Assembly: GCA_964036275.1 (NCBI GenBank)
Contig: OZ038435.1
Coordinates: 1,488,001 to 1,552,000, forward strand
DNA length: 64,000 bases
Reading direction: 5' to 3'
From: Litoditis marina
Lineage: Eukaryota; Nematoda; Chromadorea; Rhabditida; Rhabditidae
Part shown: piece by piece, positions 40,261 to 51,918 of the stretch
How the letters are laid out: every line of letters starts with the position of its first letter
Numbering within the stretch: the stretch's first letter is position 1
Program-made: the position numbers and the translations under genes
The notes under the pieces: model-generated
What the model was told of the DNA's origin: nothing
Databases searched by the model: none
The model's input: the letters and a program-made list of their open reading frames with translations, nothing else

Positions 40261-43200
40261 GTTAAGGTCGATAATCAAGGAAAACTTGACTATTCAACAA
40301 AAAGTAGTTCGTTTTCAAGTTCAAACACGTGAAAATTTATGAGTTTGCATCAAAATTAGACACATTTTCTTCGGCGAAAATGTAGCCTGTTTCTTTTACT
40401 TTCTTTGGGTATTCGGACTACTTCACCGGAATACGCGTCGTTGGTATAGACATTCGAAAGCAAACATTTCTGCAGTTTGTTGCGTGATGCAGTATCACGG
40501 AGCGGCCGAACCAGCACAAAAGTCGGCAAAAAGACTGCGGATTTTTCTGGAAGGTTGAATCGACCGCTTTAGTATAGTGTTTGTCATTTCTTCGTGGATT
40601 TCAACAATGCATAACATTTTGGTGATTACCTTAAGTTAAGTTGACAACTATAAACTATATTGCTTTGTGGATTAGCGTTAGTTTCACCCAGGCCATTAGC
40701 CATAGACCAAAGAATCCACATGTAGCCTGAAGTGCATCTAAGTTTCTGAGTACATCTGAGCCATACGTAGTGCGACTTTGTTGGCCACAGAAACTGACGG
40801 AAAATCAAGTGTTTCATATGGAAAACCAAGCCACAAAACAGGATCAAAGATTAAGTTGTCACCGGTAATGAACAACTATTGATGAAATTAGGGTAGTTGA
40901 AATTCCCTATTCATATGAAAAGCGGGTGATTTTTAAGATGAAATCAACAAAGTCGCCCCATGTTTGATCTGAGCTTTTTGCAGGTCGAAACAAAACCAAT
41001 CAAACCCACCCAGCTGCCTGTAAAGAAACCGTCTTTGAGTTCCACTGAAAATGTGGAAATTATAGAATGTGTGGAGGGTGAGTTCTATGTATTTTGCTTA
41101 TTGTATGTTTACGATATAAGGAAATATATGTTTGAATAATATTGTAAATAAATTAGGATTTTAGGAAATTTAGAGAATGTGGCAGTCGACCAAATCTATT
41201 TGTAGTCTGATCAGTCCACACAGCGGTTTTTCTTCCAATTAGGAATTAACGAAACCAGTTTGTGACCATATCAAACATCAGAACAAGCCATGAATTTCAA
41301 ATATTCCATGTAGTTTCTTCTAGACGCACATTTCGTTTACAGATTCGACTATTCAGCTGCTCAGTCTTATAACGTGTGAGGACTGGAAAACTCGGCTCCA
41401 GAGTGAATTCGACAAAAAGTATCTGAAGGAAGTTGAATCGTTTCTACAAAAAGAGTACAAAAAGGTGGCGTATTAACATTATTGTTTTTTTGTTGTTATT
41501 TTTTAAGCTTCATACTGTATATTTTAAAAAAATTCATGTAATGTCAATCATGGAATTACAATAATGGAATTGATTCGTTCTAGGGATATCGCTAGTCTTT
41601 TATGAATTTTTTCAAAACGTTTGTATGAATTTTCAGAAAAGGTTGAGAAACAAAACTTTTAGGGCGCCAAGGTTTTTCCTCCGAGAAATGAGATTTTCAC
41701 CGCCTTTAACCTCTCTCGGCTGCAGGACATTCGGGTGGTTATCATAGGACAAGATCCCTATCACGACGACAACCAGGTTAGTTGAATTTTTGTTCTAGTA
41801 AAGTCGTCGGAATAGTAAAAAAGCGAAAAACGGACTTAAAAAATGAAAATAACAGAAATCGTCTATTTTTGTCGCAAAAACATTAATTTTTGGTGTTTAC
41901 CTCTAAAACCGACTACTTTATGATGACAAATAGTCTGACCTTATTGGTGTATGGTCTTATTAGTAGTTTACTGTTTGCTCGGTTTGTAGTATGTAGTTTG
42001 TAGGCCAGATTAGTTGTGTATATGTTTTTATGACTGATGAAATGTTGGCTTTTTATTATGTTTGTGGTTAGTGGTTGTATACTTGCTAGTTAAGACTGTC
42101 TCTCAACAGTCTTAACTCATATTTGTGCAAACTTGAAAACTTCTCCTTTGTTTATACTTCATGTTTTTAGGCGCATGGTCTCTCCTTCTCTGTGAAAAAG
42201 GGTGTGAAGCCGCCGCCGTCTCTGAAAAATATCTATAAGGTAGGTATTGTTTCAAAGTTTTCAGAAATTGAGAGAGAATTTCAATTATTGAAAACTCTGT
42301 GTTTCTCTCTTGAAAACACAATTACCTAGGGCGTTTCGGGTAGTATTCTAATATATTCTCCATCTGTAAAGTAACGTTTCTCTTTAGAAGAGCCCAACTA
42401 TCGGTTGAATGTCGGAAATTGTCATAGTTTTCCCTAAAGAGTAGCCACATAGAACACAGATATTTATCCAGTCATAAGCATATTTTATAAAAATTGTAAT
42501 CTAAAAAGGATCGTGAGGAAAAATCGAAGTGGTATGGTTAGGTTATGATTTGATTAAGTTATTATCGAAGGACATTTCTCTCAAATCTCGAAGACCAGAA
42601 CCTTGACTTTTTTTCCCAGGAGTTGGCTACAGACATTCCCGGTTTTGTCGCCCCGGACCACGGATTCTTGGAAGGCTGGGCTCGTCAGGGCGTCTTCATG
42701 CTCAATGCCACATTGACAGTCGAGTATGTGTTATTCTGAATACACAATCATTCATATAGCTGAATCACTCTTCCATCCTTCCAACATTATACATCTATCT
42801 CTTTTTCAACTCTGACTTCAGAGGAGATGAAACCATGAAACTCATTACATTTCTCGAGAAATCGGCCATAATATTACGAGATTTCCAGTGTTAGATGTAG
42901 ATATGTTCTTCAATAACAAAGTTATGTGCAGCGCGCGCTGCAGATGATAGTCATATTCACGCGGTAAGGGTGGTGCTACGTGCTACGTTGACAGTTTTAT
43001 CGTCACACCTCACTTATTAGATAGGCGCGTATTTCGAGATATAATAACGATGTGTTCAGAAATTTCAGTCTTATCTTTATTCATAACACTACATGATTAC
43101 TTATTGCATATATCAACCATACGTTGTATGTCTATAGAGAGGGCGGAGATGGGTGAGTTTTATTACCAGCTGCAGATCCCGTGGCGAACCGGGATGGAAC

Positions 43201-44203
43201 CCGGGTCTGTGGAGCGACAGCCGGTCGCTAACCACTTCATCGCTTGGAAATAACAATTACATGATTGATATTACATGAATTCGGAGAAATACTGACTTTA
43301 AAGGGATCTGATTTCAGAATATCGTCTTTTCAGGGCCCACAAAGCAAATTCTCATGCGAAGATCGGCTGGCAGAAGTTCACTGACCATGTGATTGGTCTG
43401 ATTTCGAAGGAGGCGCCCAACAATGTCGTATTCCTTCTCTGGGGAGGCTTCGCGCACAAAAAGGAGGCCCTGATTGACGGAAAACGGCATGCTATTGTCA
43501 AGGTGGGTTACTTTATCGTCGAATTGAATTACTTATACACAAGGTTGTGCAACGGAACAAACATATCATCATAGTTCTGTTTTGAATGTAGAAAAGAGAG
43601 AAGAGTCAAAAATAAGTTCAGGAGACATGCGGATGTAAAAGAATGTAAAGAGACTCTGGTCGTTGACTTGAAGTTTGCTCTAAATTTTTGTTTCGATGGT
43701 TCGTAATTGATTTCTTTCATTTTGCAACGGGATTTTTTACCTGATTTGCTGTCATTCATAGGTGTGATTTCCCAGTTAACCGATCGAGCTATTCGTTATA
43801 TATTCTTCACCTTGGCTGATGGTACACAACTATTCCATTTGTAGCAGTTATCCAAAATCAACTAGTCGGAATCTTTAGGTTGTGCCTTTCTAACATGGTG
43901 GTATGCTTGAAGTAGGACGAGTATTTGGTCCAGTCCCAACGCTTCAGTCCTTTGAACTACAATACATGTTTCAATTGCAGTTTAAAGGACCATTGACAGG
44001 GAATTAGTACACATAATCGTCCTGCTTTAACTTGAACAGCTAAATCTTTCGTCCTGGCACTATTGCACCTATGATGTGATTTCCAGACCGCCCACCCCTC
44101 TCCGCTGTCAGCTCGATATTGGGTGGGCTGCAAGTGTTTCTCCAAGACCAACGAACATCTGGAGAAATTCAATTTACCTCCCATCAACTGGAAGGATCTC
44201 TAA
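39944..44203 (+). CDS. UNG: Uracil-DNA glycosylase, family 1
   Basis: UNG removes uracil from DNA to start base excision repair. Exons: 39944-40093, 40984-41077, 41343-41464, 41663-41776, 42171-42239, 42620-42723, 43334-43502 and 44087-44203. All phases agree, giving 312 aa, almost the length of human UNG2 (313). The catalytic water-activating loop is [13 protein letters not shown] with the Asp at residue 153. Later motifs are [31 protein letters not shown] and [13 protein letters not shown]. The DNA-intercalation loop is [11 protein letters not shown] with the catalytic His at 277. The C-terminus INWKDL parallels human IDWKEL. Residues 1-120 are a basic, disordered nuclear-type extension; KKIPDMF near the start is weakly PIP-box-like. 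Exon 1 takes part in a large inverted repeat with intron 1. Confidence 0.97.
41797..41953. mobile_element. Family-C MITE (CCGAATAGTC ends) in a UNG intron
   Basis: Left end resembles TAAAGTCGTCGGAATAGT, right end resembles TAGTCTGACCTTATTGGTGT. Related copies at about 15696-15858, 36185-36350, 38484-38645 and 40325-40440 share CGGCGAAAATGTAGTCCG-like or GAAAACGGACTAC-like interiors. Confidence 0.6.
43166..43240 (-). other. tRNA-derived (SINE-like) remnant in a UNG intron
   Basis: On the minus strand the sequence contains AGTGGTTAGCGACC (A-box region). About 40 bp later comes CCCGGGTTCCATCCCGG, a T-arm-like stem with a one-mismatch B box at 43191-43201. It does not fold as a full tRNA. Confidence 0.45.
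43907..44028. mobile_element. Family-B MITE (GGACGATTATGTG ends) in the last UNG intron
   Basis: Left AGTAGGACGAGTATTTGGTCC, then a TTTGAACT...AGTTTAAAGGACC inner palindrome, and right ATAATCGTCCTGCTT. It shares ends and inner palindrome with 63245-63353. Confidence 0.7.
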
Positions 44204-44825
44204 ATTGTGATCTGTCCGAAAAGTACTCTGAATTTGGATTCTCAAACTATTTTTTTTACAATATGTTTATCAGCTTGTTGTAAAGTTACTTGAAAAAAGT
44301 TGCTCATCTACTCACGGTTAACACTCTTTCAAGTTTTTTGCGCTCAATTTTGTTGTGAGCAGGTAACATTTTTAGTTTATATGGGAAATTAATATTTTTG
44401 CTAACCTCTTCTTGCTCACTGTCCTTTTTTTATTATAGTATATATATTTGTAACCTAACCTCTTTGCTTAGTTATCTTGATCTTAAGTTCTAATTTACGG
44501 GACGCGTCTTTTCTCTCTCTTGATGATTATGGTTTGTACGGTGTAACGAGTTTTCACTGGTATCCTTATGTATCTCTTGATTTCCTTTGACTTGCCGGTT
44601 TTTGACGAAGTATATCGCATTTTCATATGTTGTCAATCGACCTCAATTTCTACAATAAACACGGATTATAGTATAAACTCATTTTCATAACTGATTACAG
44701 CATGTAACTTCATGCACTGATATCTTTGAAACTTATAGTTTCACATTTGTTTCCCAAATGGGTGAATTTATAGCTAGTTGCCACCCTGTGTTTAATGTTA
44801 TGAAAGGCCTTCCTATTCCAGCATC
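44204..44825. other. UNG 3' region and zinc-finger gene 5' region
   Basis: AT-rich spacer. AATAAA at 44654-44659 is a plausible UNG polyadenylation signal. A splice acceptor at 44820-44821 shows the zinc-finger gene has a non-coding exon somewhere upstream, within or before this spacer. Confidence 0.5.
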
Positions 44826-47800
44826 ATGCAGGGGAACCGTAACTCTGCCATGAACCACATTTTACACGGACCGAGAATATTAGGTAGGTCGAATTTGCTT
44901 TTTCTAAGTCTGTTGTTAGAAGGAAACTAATGCTAGATCTCAGAAATATAACGTGAGATCATTTTCCGATTTCCGATCTAGTGTAGAAATTCACCTTACG
45001 TTGATCAAACTACAAACACAGCAGTTTTTGTATCGAACGATGTTAACAACAAAGTACAAGGTTGCTTCTTTCAATACAAGCCTGTAAGTTGTGTGTCGCT
45101 GTATCCCGGGATGTTTGTAGTTTGGTCTCTATGCTTCTTGGGTCTTGGTTGGAATCCAATAGTTATAGCATGTATCAAGATCAAACTACAATGAATATTC
45201 TCAAACCTGTAAACTAGAATCTACAAGTCACAGCTGCGAAAGAGAGAACAACTGTTGAATAATATGACAAACGTTATAGCACCTAGAATTGAAGTAATGA
45301 CAAAAAATGCCAACCATTGTGTACAAAACCAGGAACTCTATAATTGAGTAGTTTGAGTTAACATCTGTGATTTGTAGATTCTAGTTTACAGGTTTGAGAA
45401 AATATTTTACGACTTTTGTATGTTGGTAATGAACAGTTATACTTGAGTATATTAGTATTTTTCGATTTTTGTAGCAGTAGCTGTTCCATTTGAGAGTAGT
45501 TGTCTAAGGGGCGCACAGCAGAAGACAAATCTTACATTCGTTGGGCCCCCACTTTTTCATGAATTTTTCTCTTTTTGTATACATGCCGTAGGTATGTGGT
45601 TTGATCTGTACGGTGCAGATAAAATTGTTTTCTTGATGAACCACTTGTCAAGTATTACCATCATTCGGAAAAAAAATATGACGTCAACATTGCAGTTCTA
45701 GAAACTTACTTCATCTGCCCTTCAGAATCGCAGAATACGTCATGTTTGAATGAAGTTTTATCGTTAATATACCACTTTAAGATATTTTCAGCATTTGAAA
45801 ATATATGTGACGTCAACTTTGCACTTTTCAAAAATGACGTCATCTGGTCTCCAGAATCCCAGAATACGTCACTCTTAGATTGAGTTTTACCGTTAATTGA
45901 CCCTTTCTAAGACATTTTCATCATTTGAAAATATATTTGACGTCAACTTTGCACTTTTCAAAAATGACGTCATCTGGTCTCCAGAATCCCAGAATACGTC
46001 ACTCTTAGATTGAGTTTCACCGTTAATTGACAGTTTCTAAGATATTACCATCATTTGAAAATATATGTGACGTCAACTTTGCACTTTTCAAAAATGACGT
46101 CATCCGAGCTCCAGAATCCTCGATGACGTCATCAGTAGAAGACTTACATCTAAATCGATGTCAGTTCATGTCGTGGTATCATACTTCAAATTTTACTTGA
46201 ATTGGTTAGGACTGAGCTATAACGCAATTTGATTTACCCCGACAGAGAGGGCGAGAGAGTGCACGAAATGAAGAGACGCAGAGACATTTTCAAAGACCTA
46301 TAACTTGATGAAAAAAAAAATTTTCGAAAAAAAGTTTGCGCCCCCAAGGTTTGAGTGGGATATCTATCGTGTCCCAAATTTTCAGTCAAATCGGTTCACA
46401 CATAAAAATTTCCCAGGAGTGCGCACCTACACAGACACACGATGGAAGTTGGCGCTCTTGATGAAGCGAAAACGTCATAACTTGGCTCAAACTTGACCGA
46501 TTTCGTTCAAATTTCGAACATAGCTTGTAAATGTGCCATAGAAAATCAGCAAATCATAAAAAGTTCTGATTTGCACAATTGGACCTTTTTGAGAGTGAAC
46601 TAAAAAAATGAAAGCGCGCATTAGCCGGACCAAAGACAAATCTCGCACAGCGCTTCGCGCTGCGCGCGATTCAGGTAATTTACTATAGTCGTTTCGGCCC
46701 GTATGCATTTCGTTTGCAGGCGCTACACTGAGTGGTCGTCGTCCTTTTTCCTGTTCCGAGTGTCACAAGACGTTCAAGAGTAAGGTGGGTTAGGCTGTGG
46801 CTACAATGTAACTTTTGTTTCAGTAACATCGTTACAGTTATTAGTGGCATGCATTCACGTTACGTTTGAGAGTACTCACTCCGCTACAAGCATTGGGCAT
46901 TTTCTCGTAAAAAATTAATTTTCAAAGTTCTAAGTATTATTGAGAACTGTGAGAGAGCATTTCGAAAATTCAGCTAGCACCTGGTGCCAGCTGCTAGCTG
47001 AATTTGTCAATTGTCATCCAATTTGTTCGCAATATGACCTGATCAAAATAAAATTTTGAAATCTCGTCCACCTTTAATGATAGAAACTTTCCTCCATTTT
47101 CCTTTTTGAATTTATATGTTTTACTAAGTTTGAATATGTGAATATTAAATCATTCATCTCTTTCTTCACTAATACATGTTCCAGACGGATCTTCTGTGGC
47201 ACGCGGAGGCGTGTTTGACGGAAGCCTTCGAGAACGAGGCCCTTTCCGTCCTCTCTGACATCTCAGTCAGCCGGTCCAAATTCGGGGCGACCGGCCCGAA
47301 ACCGATGGCCCCTCCCGGTATCACCGTCAAGGTAAGCTGATAGAGACTGAATTCTGAATATCTGTTGGGTTCTATCTTGGAAACCACCCAACGCAGCATG
47401 TGCATTAGCTGATGGCCGAGTTACCGAATTTATTGAAGCTAGGCTTCTTTTTCGACGACATGCTAGTTTTGGCGAGTCCAAGGATTGCTCGAGCTAGTAT
47501 GAACATTTGTGTTGATAGAATTTCGAAATGTTCATTGTATGAAAAATGTAGTTTTGTTCCTGTTTTAGACTATGGATGCGCCTCCCAGACAGGAATGGAT
47601 AAAGCTGCGCGTGGGTGGCAGCGACAAGGAGGAACGGCCGGTTCTCATGATGTCGGCTGGCAGCAATGTAAGGGACAACCAGTCGGGTGGACATACGAAT
47701 CAGATGGGAAAGAATTCCGAGAGGTGGGGCCACTTTATAGTTTATAAAAAATCTGTTGTTGTATGTTCCAAAAAGATATGAGATGTTTTTTTTAATTTAC

Positions 47801-48713
47801 GAATTCGAGTTTTCGAGTTCTACTCTACTCGAAAAAGAGTTGAGTTTTTTCGAGTCGAGTTTCGAGTTCGACTTCAACAATCCTAGTTTGTACGATAGTA
47901 CTAGCAAGCTGGTATCTTATAGGCAGTCGGAAATAGTTTCACAGACTATTGAAGGTCCGGGCGGATTGCGATTAATGGTTACGGTGGAAAAGGACGGTGA
48001 CGACAAAGATTCCGTAAGTTGTTGTCAAATTGGATCAGATTCGGGGTAGAACACACCATTACTTTTGTGCGTGGCGTACTTTTTTTGCCAATTTTGAGAG
48101 AATTTGGCGATTAAAAAATTTAAACATGAAGATAATTCTTTCGTAGAAAAGTAGTGTCTTATTGGTCACTGGTGTATGACTGTAACCATTCTCTTGTTCC
48201 AGATCCATCAGATTGACGATAGCGACCAGCCGCCGCAGCTGGATCTCGAAGTGGGGGAGGGGGAGGGGGACGACGATGAGCTGGACGAGGATGAGGAAGA
48301 AGAGGAGGACGAGGATGAAGAGAGGATGATGGGCGAAGGTAGGAAAAGTGAGACAGAGGGAAGGAGAAGATTTTTTTCGGATGGCCGGTACACAGCTTGA
48401 ATCAAGTATAACACAGCTTGAATCAAGCATTTGATAAATATTCAATTTGGTCGCTTTGCCGCCTCCTTGCTTAAAGTGGCATGAGCCCAATGACGACGAA
48501 AGTCAGAGAGGGAGAGAGGGGAGACAGAACAAACGTCAGGCAGGAGTGGGAGAGAGAATGGTGGACAATATTTCAGATATGGACATGGCGGCTGGCACCT
48601 CCTACTCGTCCCTGTCGCAGAACCAGCCGCAGGTGATTGGGGCCCTGGCGAACGCGAATGACGATCCCTACAAACCGAAGATGGAGTGTCCCACGTGTGG
48701 ACTGGTGAGTACA

Positions 48714-48775
<62 letters not shown>

Positions 48776-50567
48776 CTATCACCCCCACACCCACCCCATT
48801 GGGACTAGCTGTGCAGCCAGAACCTATGAGGTGGCTATTTTACGGAAAAGAACCAGTTTCAGGTTGATATCCGTTGAAATGCATGATTGCATGGCACCAA
48901 AATTAGACCAATTGTCCCGATAATGGCGAAAAGGTAGTTCTTTCGATTTTGCAAATTTTACTGGTCTATGTTCTGTTTGCTCGAGGATACTGTATCCGTT
49001 TGTTACAAAAGGTGTTGTCATTGGCGTAATGGACACATACTATTCTATTAGAGACAAACATAATATATTCTTCTAACAAGTAATATTGTTTTGAGACTTT
49101 TTACTTGATTTCTTACAGATTCTCTACCGTCACAACTTTGCCACGCATTACCGTATTCACACAGGAGAACTGCCTTTCACGTGTACATATTGTCCGAAGC
49201 GATTCAGGTTGGCTTAGTTTCTGGAACAACTTCTTTTTAGATTTTCTCGATTGGACTTATACTGAATATTTAAAGTGAGGTGGACGATATTGTTATAAAT
49301 CTAATTGGGCTTTTCTTGGTACGAAATTGCTATTGGAGGGTTCGCTCTTTCCGAAAGAGTTCATACGGTACAGGTTCCGTTGTCCCGTTATGTTTGTAGT
49401 TTGATCTCGCTGCTTTTCGTTCAAATGTCGCGAGATCAAACTACAACTCAGAATAAGTCTCTATGCTAAGTGACTTTTCATCTTTCTAGTTACATTAGAA
49501 TATACTGTCCTTATGTGTGATAATAATGTCTCTTTATCAAGTAACTTCCAGAACATCTTCTTCTCTAAAAGTTCACATCCGGGCGCATACGGGCGAGAAG
49601 CCGTATCACTGTCCCACCTGCAGCTATTCGGCCATAACCAAGAGGAATTTGGACCGACATATCATGAATCATCACGTGCGCACACCGGTCATAAAGGGAC
49701 CGACCACGCGCAGAAGCAGGTACGCTGGTGAACGGGGAAAACTAGAGTGATTTAACTTGAAACGTTTGAAATGAAATATTTTTATTGAACTCGATGAAAA
49801 ATTATGGGTAAACGTTTCCCAAAAGTTATTCCGGTTTCAATTTTAACCGGGTTTTTCTTTGTTCCTCTGTCTTTTTTATCTTTACTTGGCTTTTATAGCA
49901 AAAACAGTGAATCTGGTGGTGAAGGTGTCATTATTTGTACAAGTCGGGTGGTGCGAATATATTTTTTCGAGGTATCGAGACAATACCGATGTGGAATGGA
50001 TGGATTTGTCTGAGCTACAGGACTTGGAGTATGACAAGGACCATCATTACTTGGAGGCGGCTAGGCCGCAGGAAGTACGTTTGGTTTTTCGTCTACTATT
50101 TACAGAAAAGGTACAAGTAGCTCTCTGTGAATAGTTGAGAATTCTTCTTCATGAATAATAGGATTTTCGAATAACATTAATGGTTTTTCGTGCAGTACAC
50201 AACCTACATTCATATGGTTTATTGTAGTTTGTTCAAGTATTCGTCTCTAGCATGTTCATAAAGATGTGTCAGGAACATGGTATGTGTCTAACGCCACCTC
50301 AGATATGTTGTGCACTCAGATACGTTCATTAGCAGGCTGTCAATAAGTTTGCAGAGGTTTTTATGTGAATTGAGGATCCAATACAGATTTTATTTGAAAA
50401 CTTAGAGCAAATCGGAATTTGTCTAATGTTGACTATTCGATTCCTCTTTAGAGTTAATTTATAAACTTGTTTTGCAGCAGATGCAAATGCACAGGATAAA
50501 GGGGGAACAGGATGAAGTGAATGTTGGAGATGAAGAGATATTGATAGAAGAATCGAGTGATCTTTAG
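44826..50567 (+). CDS. C2H2 zinc-finger protein with acidic region (putative transcription factor)
   Basis: Function is not identified; the fold points to DNA binding in the nucleus. Exons: 44826-44883, 46720-46784, 47185-47331, 47569-47723, 47923-48013, 48203-48338, 48577-48704, 49119-49207, 49552-49719, 49972-50074 and 50478-50567. All phases agree; 409 aa. Finger 1 (about residues 28-50), CSECHKTFKSK then TDLLWHAEAC, has Cys where the second His usually is. A Glu/Asp-rich stretch (DELDEDEEEEEDEDEE) follows. Three clustered fingers follow: CPTCGLILYRHNF..HYRIH with a one-residue-short spacing, CTYCPKRFRTSSSLKVHIRAH, and CPTCSYSAITKRNLDRHIMNHH, with HTGE-type linkers. The tail is acidic. No KRAB, BTB or ZAD domain is visible. 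Intron 1 carries the CRE-site array and MITEs. Confidence 0.9.
45114..45191. mobile_element. Family-A MITE in zinc-finger gene intron 1
   Basis: TTTGTAGTTTGGTCTC to AAGATCAAACTACAA. A lone right end sits at 45001-45024. Confidence 0.8.
45193..45406. mobile_element. MITE with about 40-bp inverted ends in zinc-finger gene intron 1
   Basis: The left end, AATATTCTCAAACCTGTAAAC and onward to about 45233, is repeated inverted at 45363-45406 (GTTTACAGGTTTGAGAAAATATT). The ends enclose about 130 bp. It directly abuts a family-A MITE (45114-45191). Confidence 0.75.
45660..46140. promoter_or_regulatory. Tandem array with eight perfect CRE palindromes TGACGTCA
   Basis: Repeat units of about 120-130 bp each hold a TGACGTCAAC site and, about 27 bp later, an ATGACGTCATC site. 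Perfect TGACGTCA occurs at 45679, 45808, 45835, 45938, 45966, 46068, 46095 and 46124. CREB/ATF-type bZIP factors bind this octamer. The array is in intron 1 of the zinc-finger gene. Confidence 0.85.
46205..46505. repeat. Likely retroelement-derived sequence
   Basis: The block CCAAATTTTCAGTCAAATCGG followed by ACACAGACACACG has the feel of 3' tails of dispersed elements in invertebrate genomes. This is a pattern impression without boundaries. Confidence 0.25.
48713..48772. repeat. (CT)n microsatellite directly after a zinc-finger gene splice donor
   Basis: About 28 CT units begin within 10 bp of the exon 7 donor at 48705. Confidence 0.95.
49392..49446. mobile_element. Compact family-A MITE (55 bp)
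   Basis: TTTGTAGTTTGATCTCGCTG to CGCGAGATCAAACTACAA with a very short centre; in the intron before zinc-finger exon 9. Confidence 0.85.
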
Positions 50568-51332
50568 ACTGCTTCTCGTTTTGAGACCTCAACTTCGAAA
50601 GGTTCATATTATTCGTTTATACTTTCCTCCAAACTCGGTCTTAGAGAGATTTGAATTTTATTGGTAACATGAGTGGGTATCCGCTTTGTAAAAAAATCCG
50701 TCAGTCTAACATACAACCGGGTGGTGATCGCCAGTGGACATTATTAGTTTTAAAGGTTCAAAAACAGTCGTAATTAAAAGATGTTTGCCACGTTTTTGAT
50801 AAGATTGATTCTGATTGAAAAGTTTATTTTAAGAAAAATGACACCTTTGTTGATTGCAGATGAGATTCACCTCCACCGTCAGACCCTCATCGTCTCATCG
50901 ATTGATCCAACAGAATTTTCTTCATTTTCCTCATTATAAATTTCTCAGGGTTTATTTGTTATTGTCTTTAGTCTTCTGTAGTGATGATTTTTGTTGTATA
51001 GCGATGTTTTTGCTGGTTGTGTAGTGTAAATAGGTGTTGACAATTTATGATATTTCAGTTTCGCAGGTTTCTTGTTCGTGCCGAATATAAATTTTTCTGC
51101 CAATACTGTTTTCGAGACTCATTCGTGTTCCGGCACATTTTACGTTATTGTTGGAGAATTTGAGGTTGTGGGAATATTACGAGAACTGATTGTTTACGGT
51201 AATCCGATGGGGTGGTTGATAGCAGCACGTATTTGGAGAGGGCTGGCAGAAATGCTTTTCCCTCCAGCTATCTAATTTGGACTGTTCTTTTTGGTCATTC
51301 AAATTCTTTGTAGTTGTAGCTACTGTAATAAT

Positions 51333-51428
<96 letters not shown>

Positions 51429-51732
51429 CGTCTACTTAGTGCGTATAACTGTGTTCATGGAACCGTTCACATTCTGAGGCAATTGTTGGCTACCAAACAT
51501 TAAATGCGCACCCGGGAAGTTATTTGGTGAAGATCATTATTGTTGTAACAGTCTGCTGAATTTACAAACGAAAGTACAAGAATGTGTCAAGACAACAGCG
51601 ATGATCTTCGCGAAAATCGCTGCAATATTTAAACGGCTCATTTAACCGAACACGGTCAAATCAAGCGGTTGGTAACAGAAAATCTTGTTTCTCGATTAGT
51701 TCCGTCCTAATTGGACTTTTTCAGAGCCGTTG
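50568..51732. other. Zinc-finger gene 3' region and TOP3A 5' region
   Basis: No coding exon is seen. It contains the (AC)n microsatellite. The TOP3A start codon lies a few bases after a splice acceptor (51722-51724), so TOP3A has a non-coding leader exon upstream. Confidence 0.5.
51333..51427. repeat. (AC)n microsatellite, about 47 units
   Basis: An uninterrupted alternating AC run of about 95 bp; a potential Z-DNA former about 300 bp upstream of the TOP3A start codon. Confidence 0.97.
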
Positions 51733-51855
51733 ATGATGCGAAAAGTGTTATTCGTAGCCGAAAAGAACGATGTGGCAAAAGGAGTGGCTTCTATTCTATC
51801 GCGAGGTAAGAGCAGTCGAGCGAAGTGTACTTCTCGTGTGATTAGGACTCTCTCC

Positions 51856-51918
<63 letters not shown>

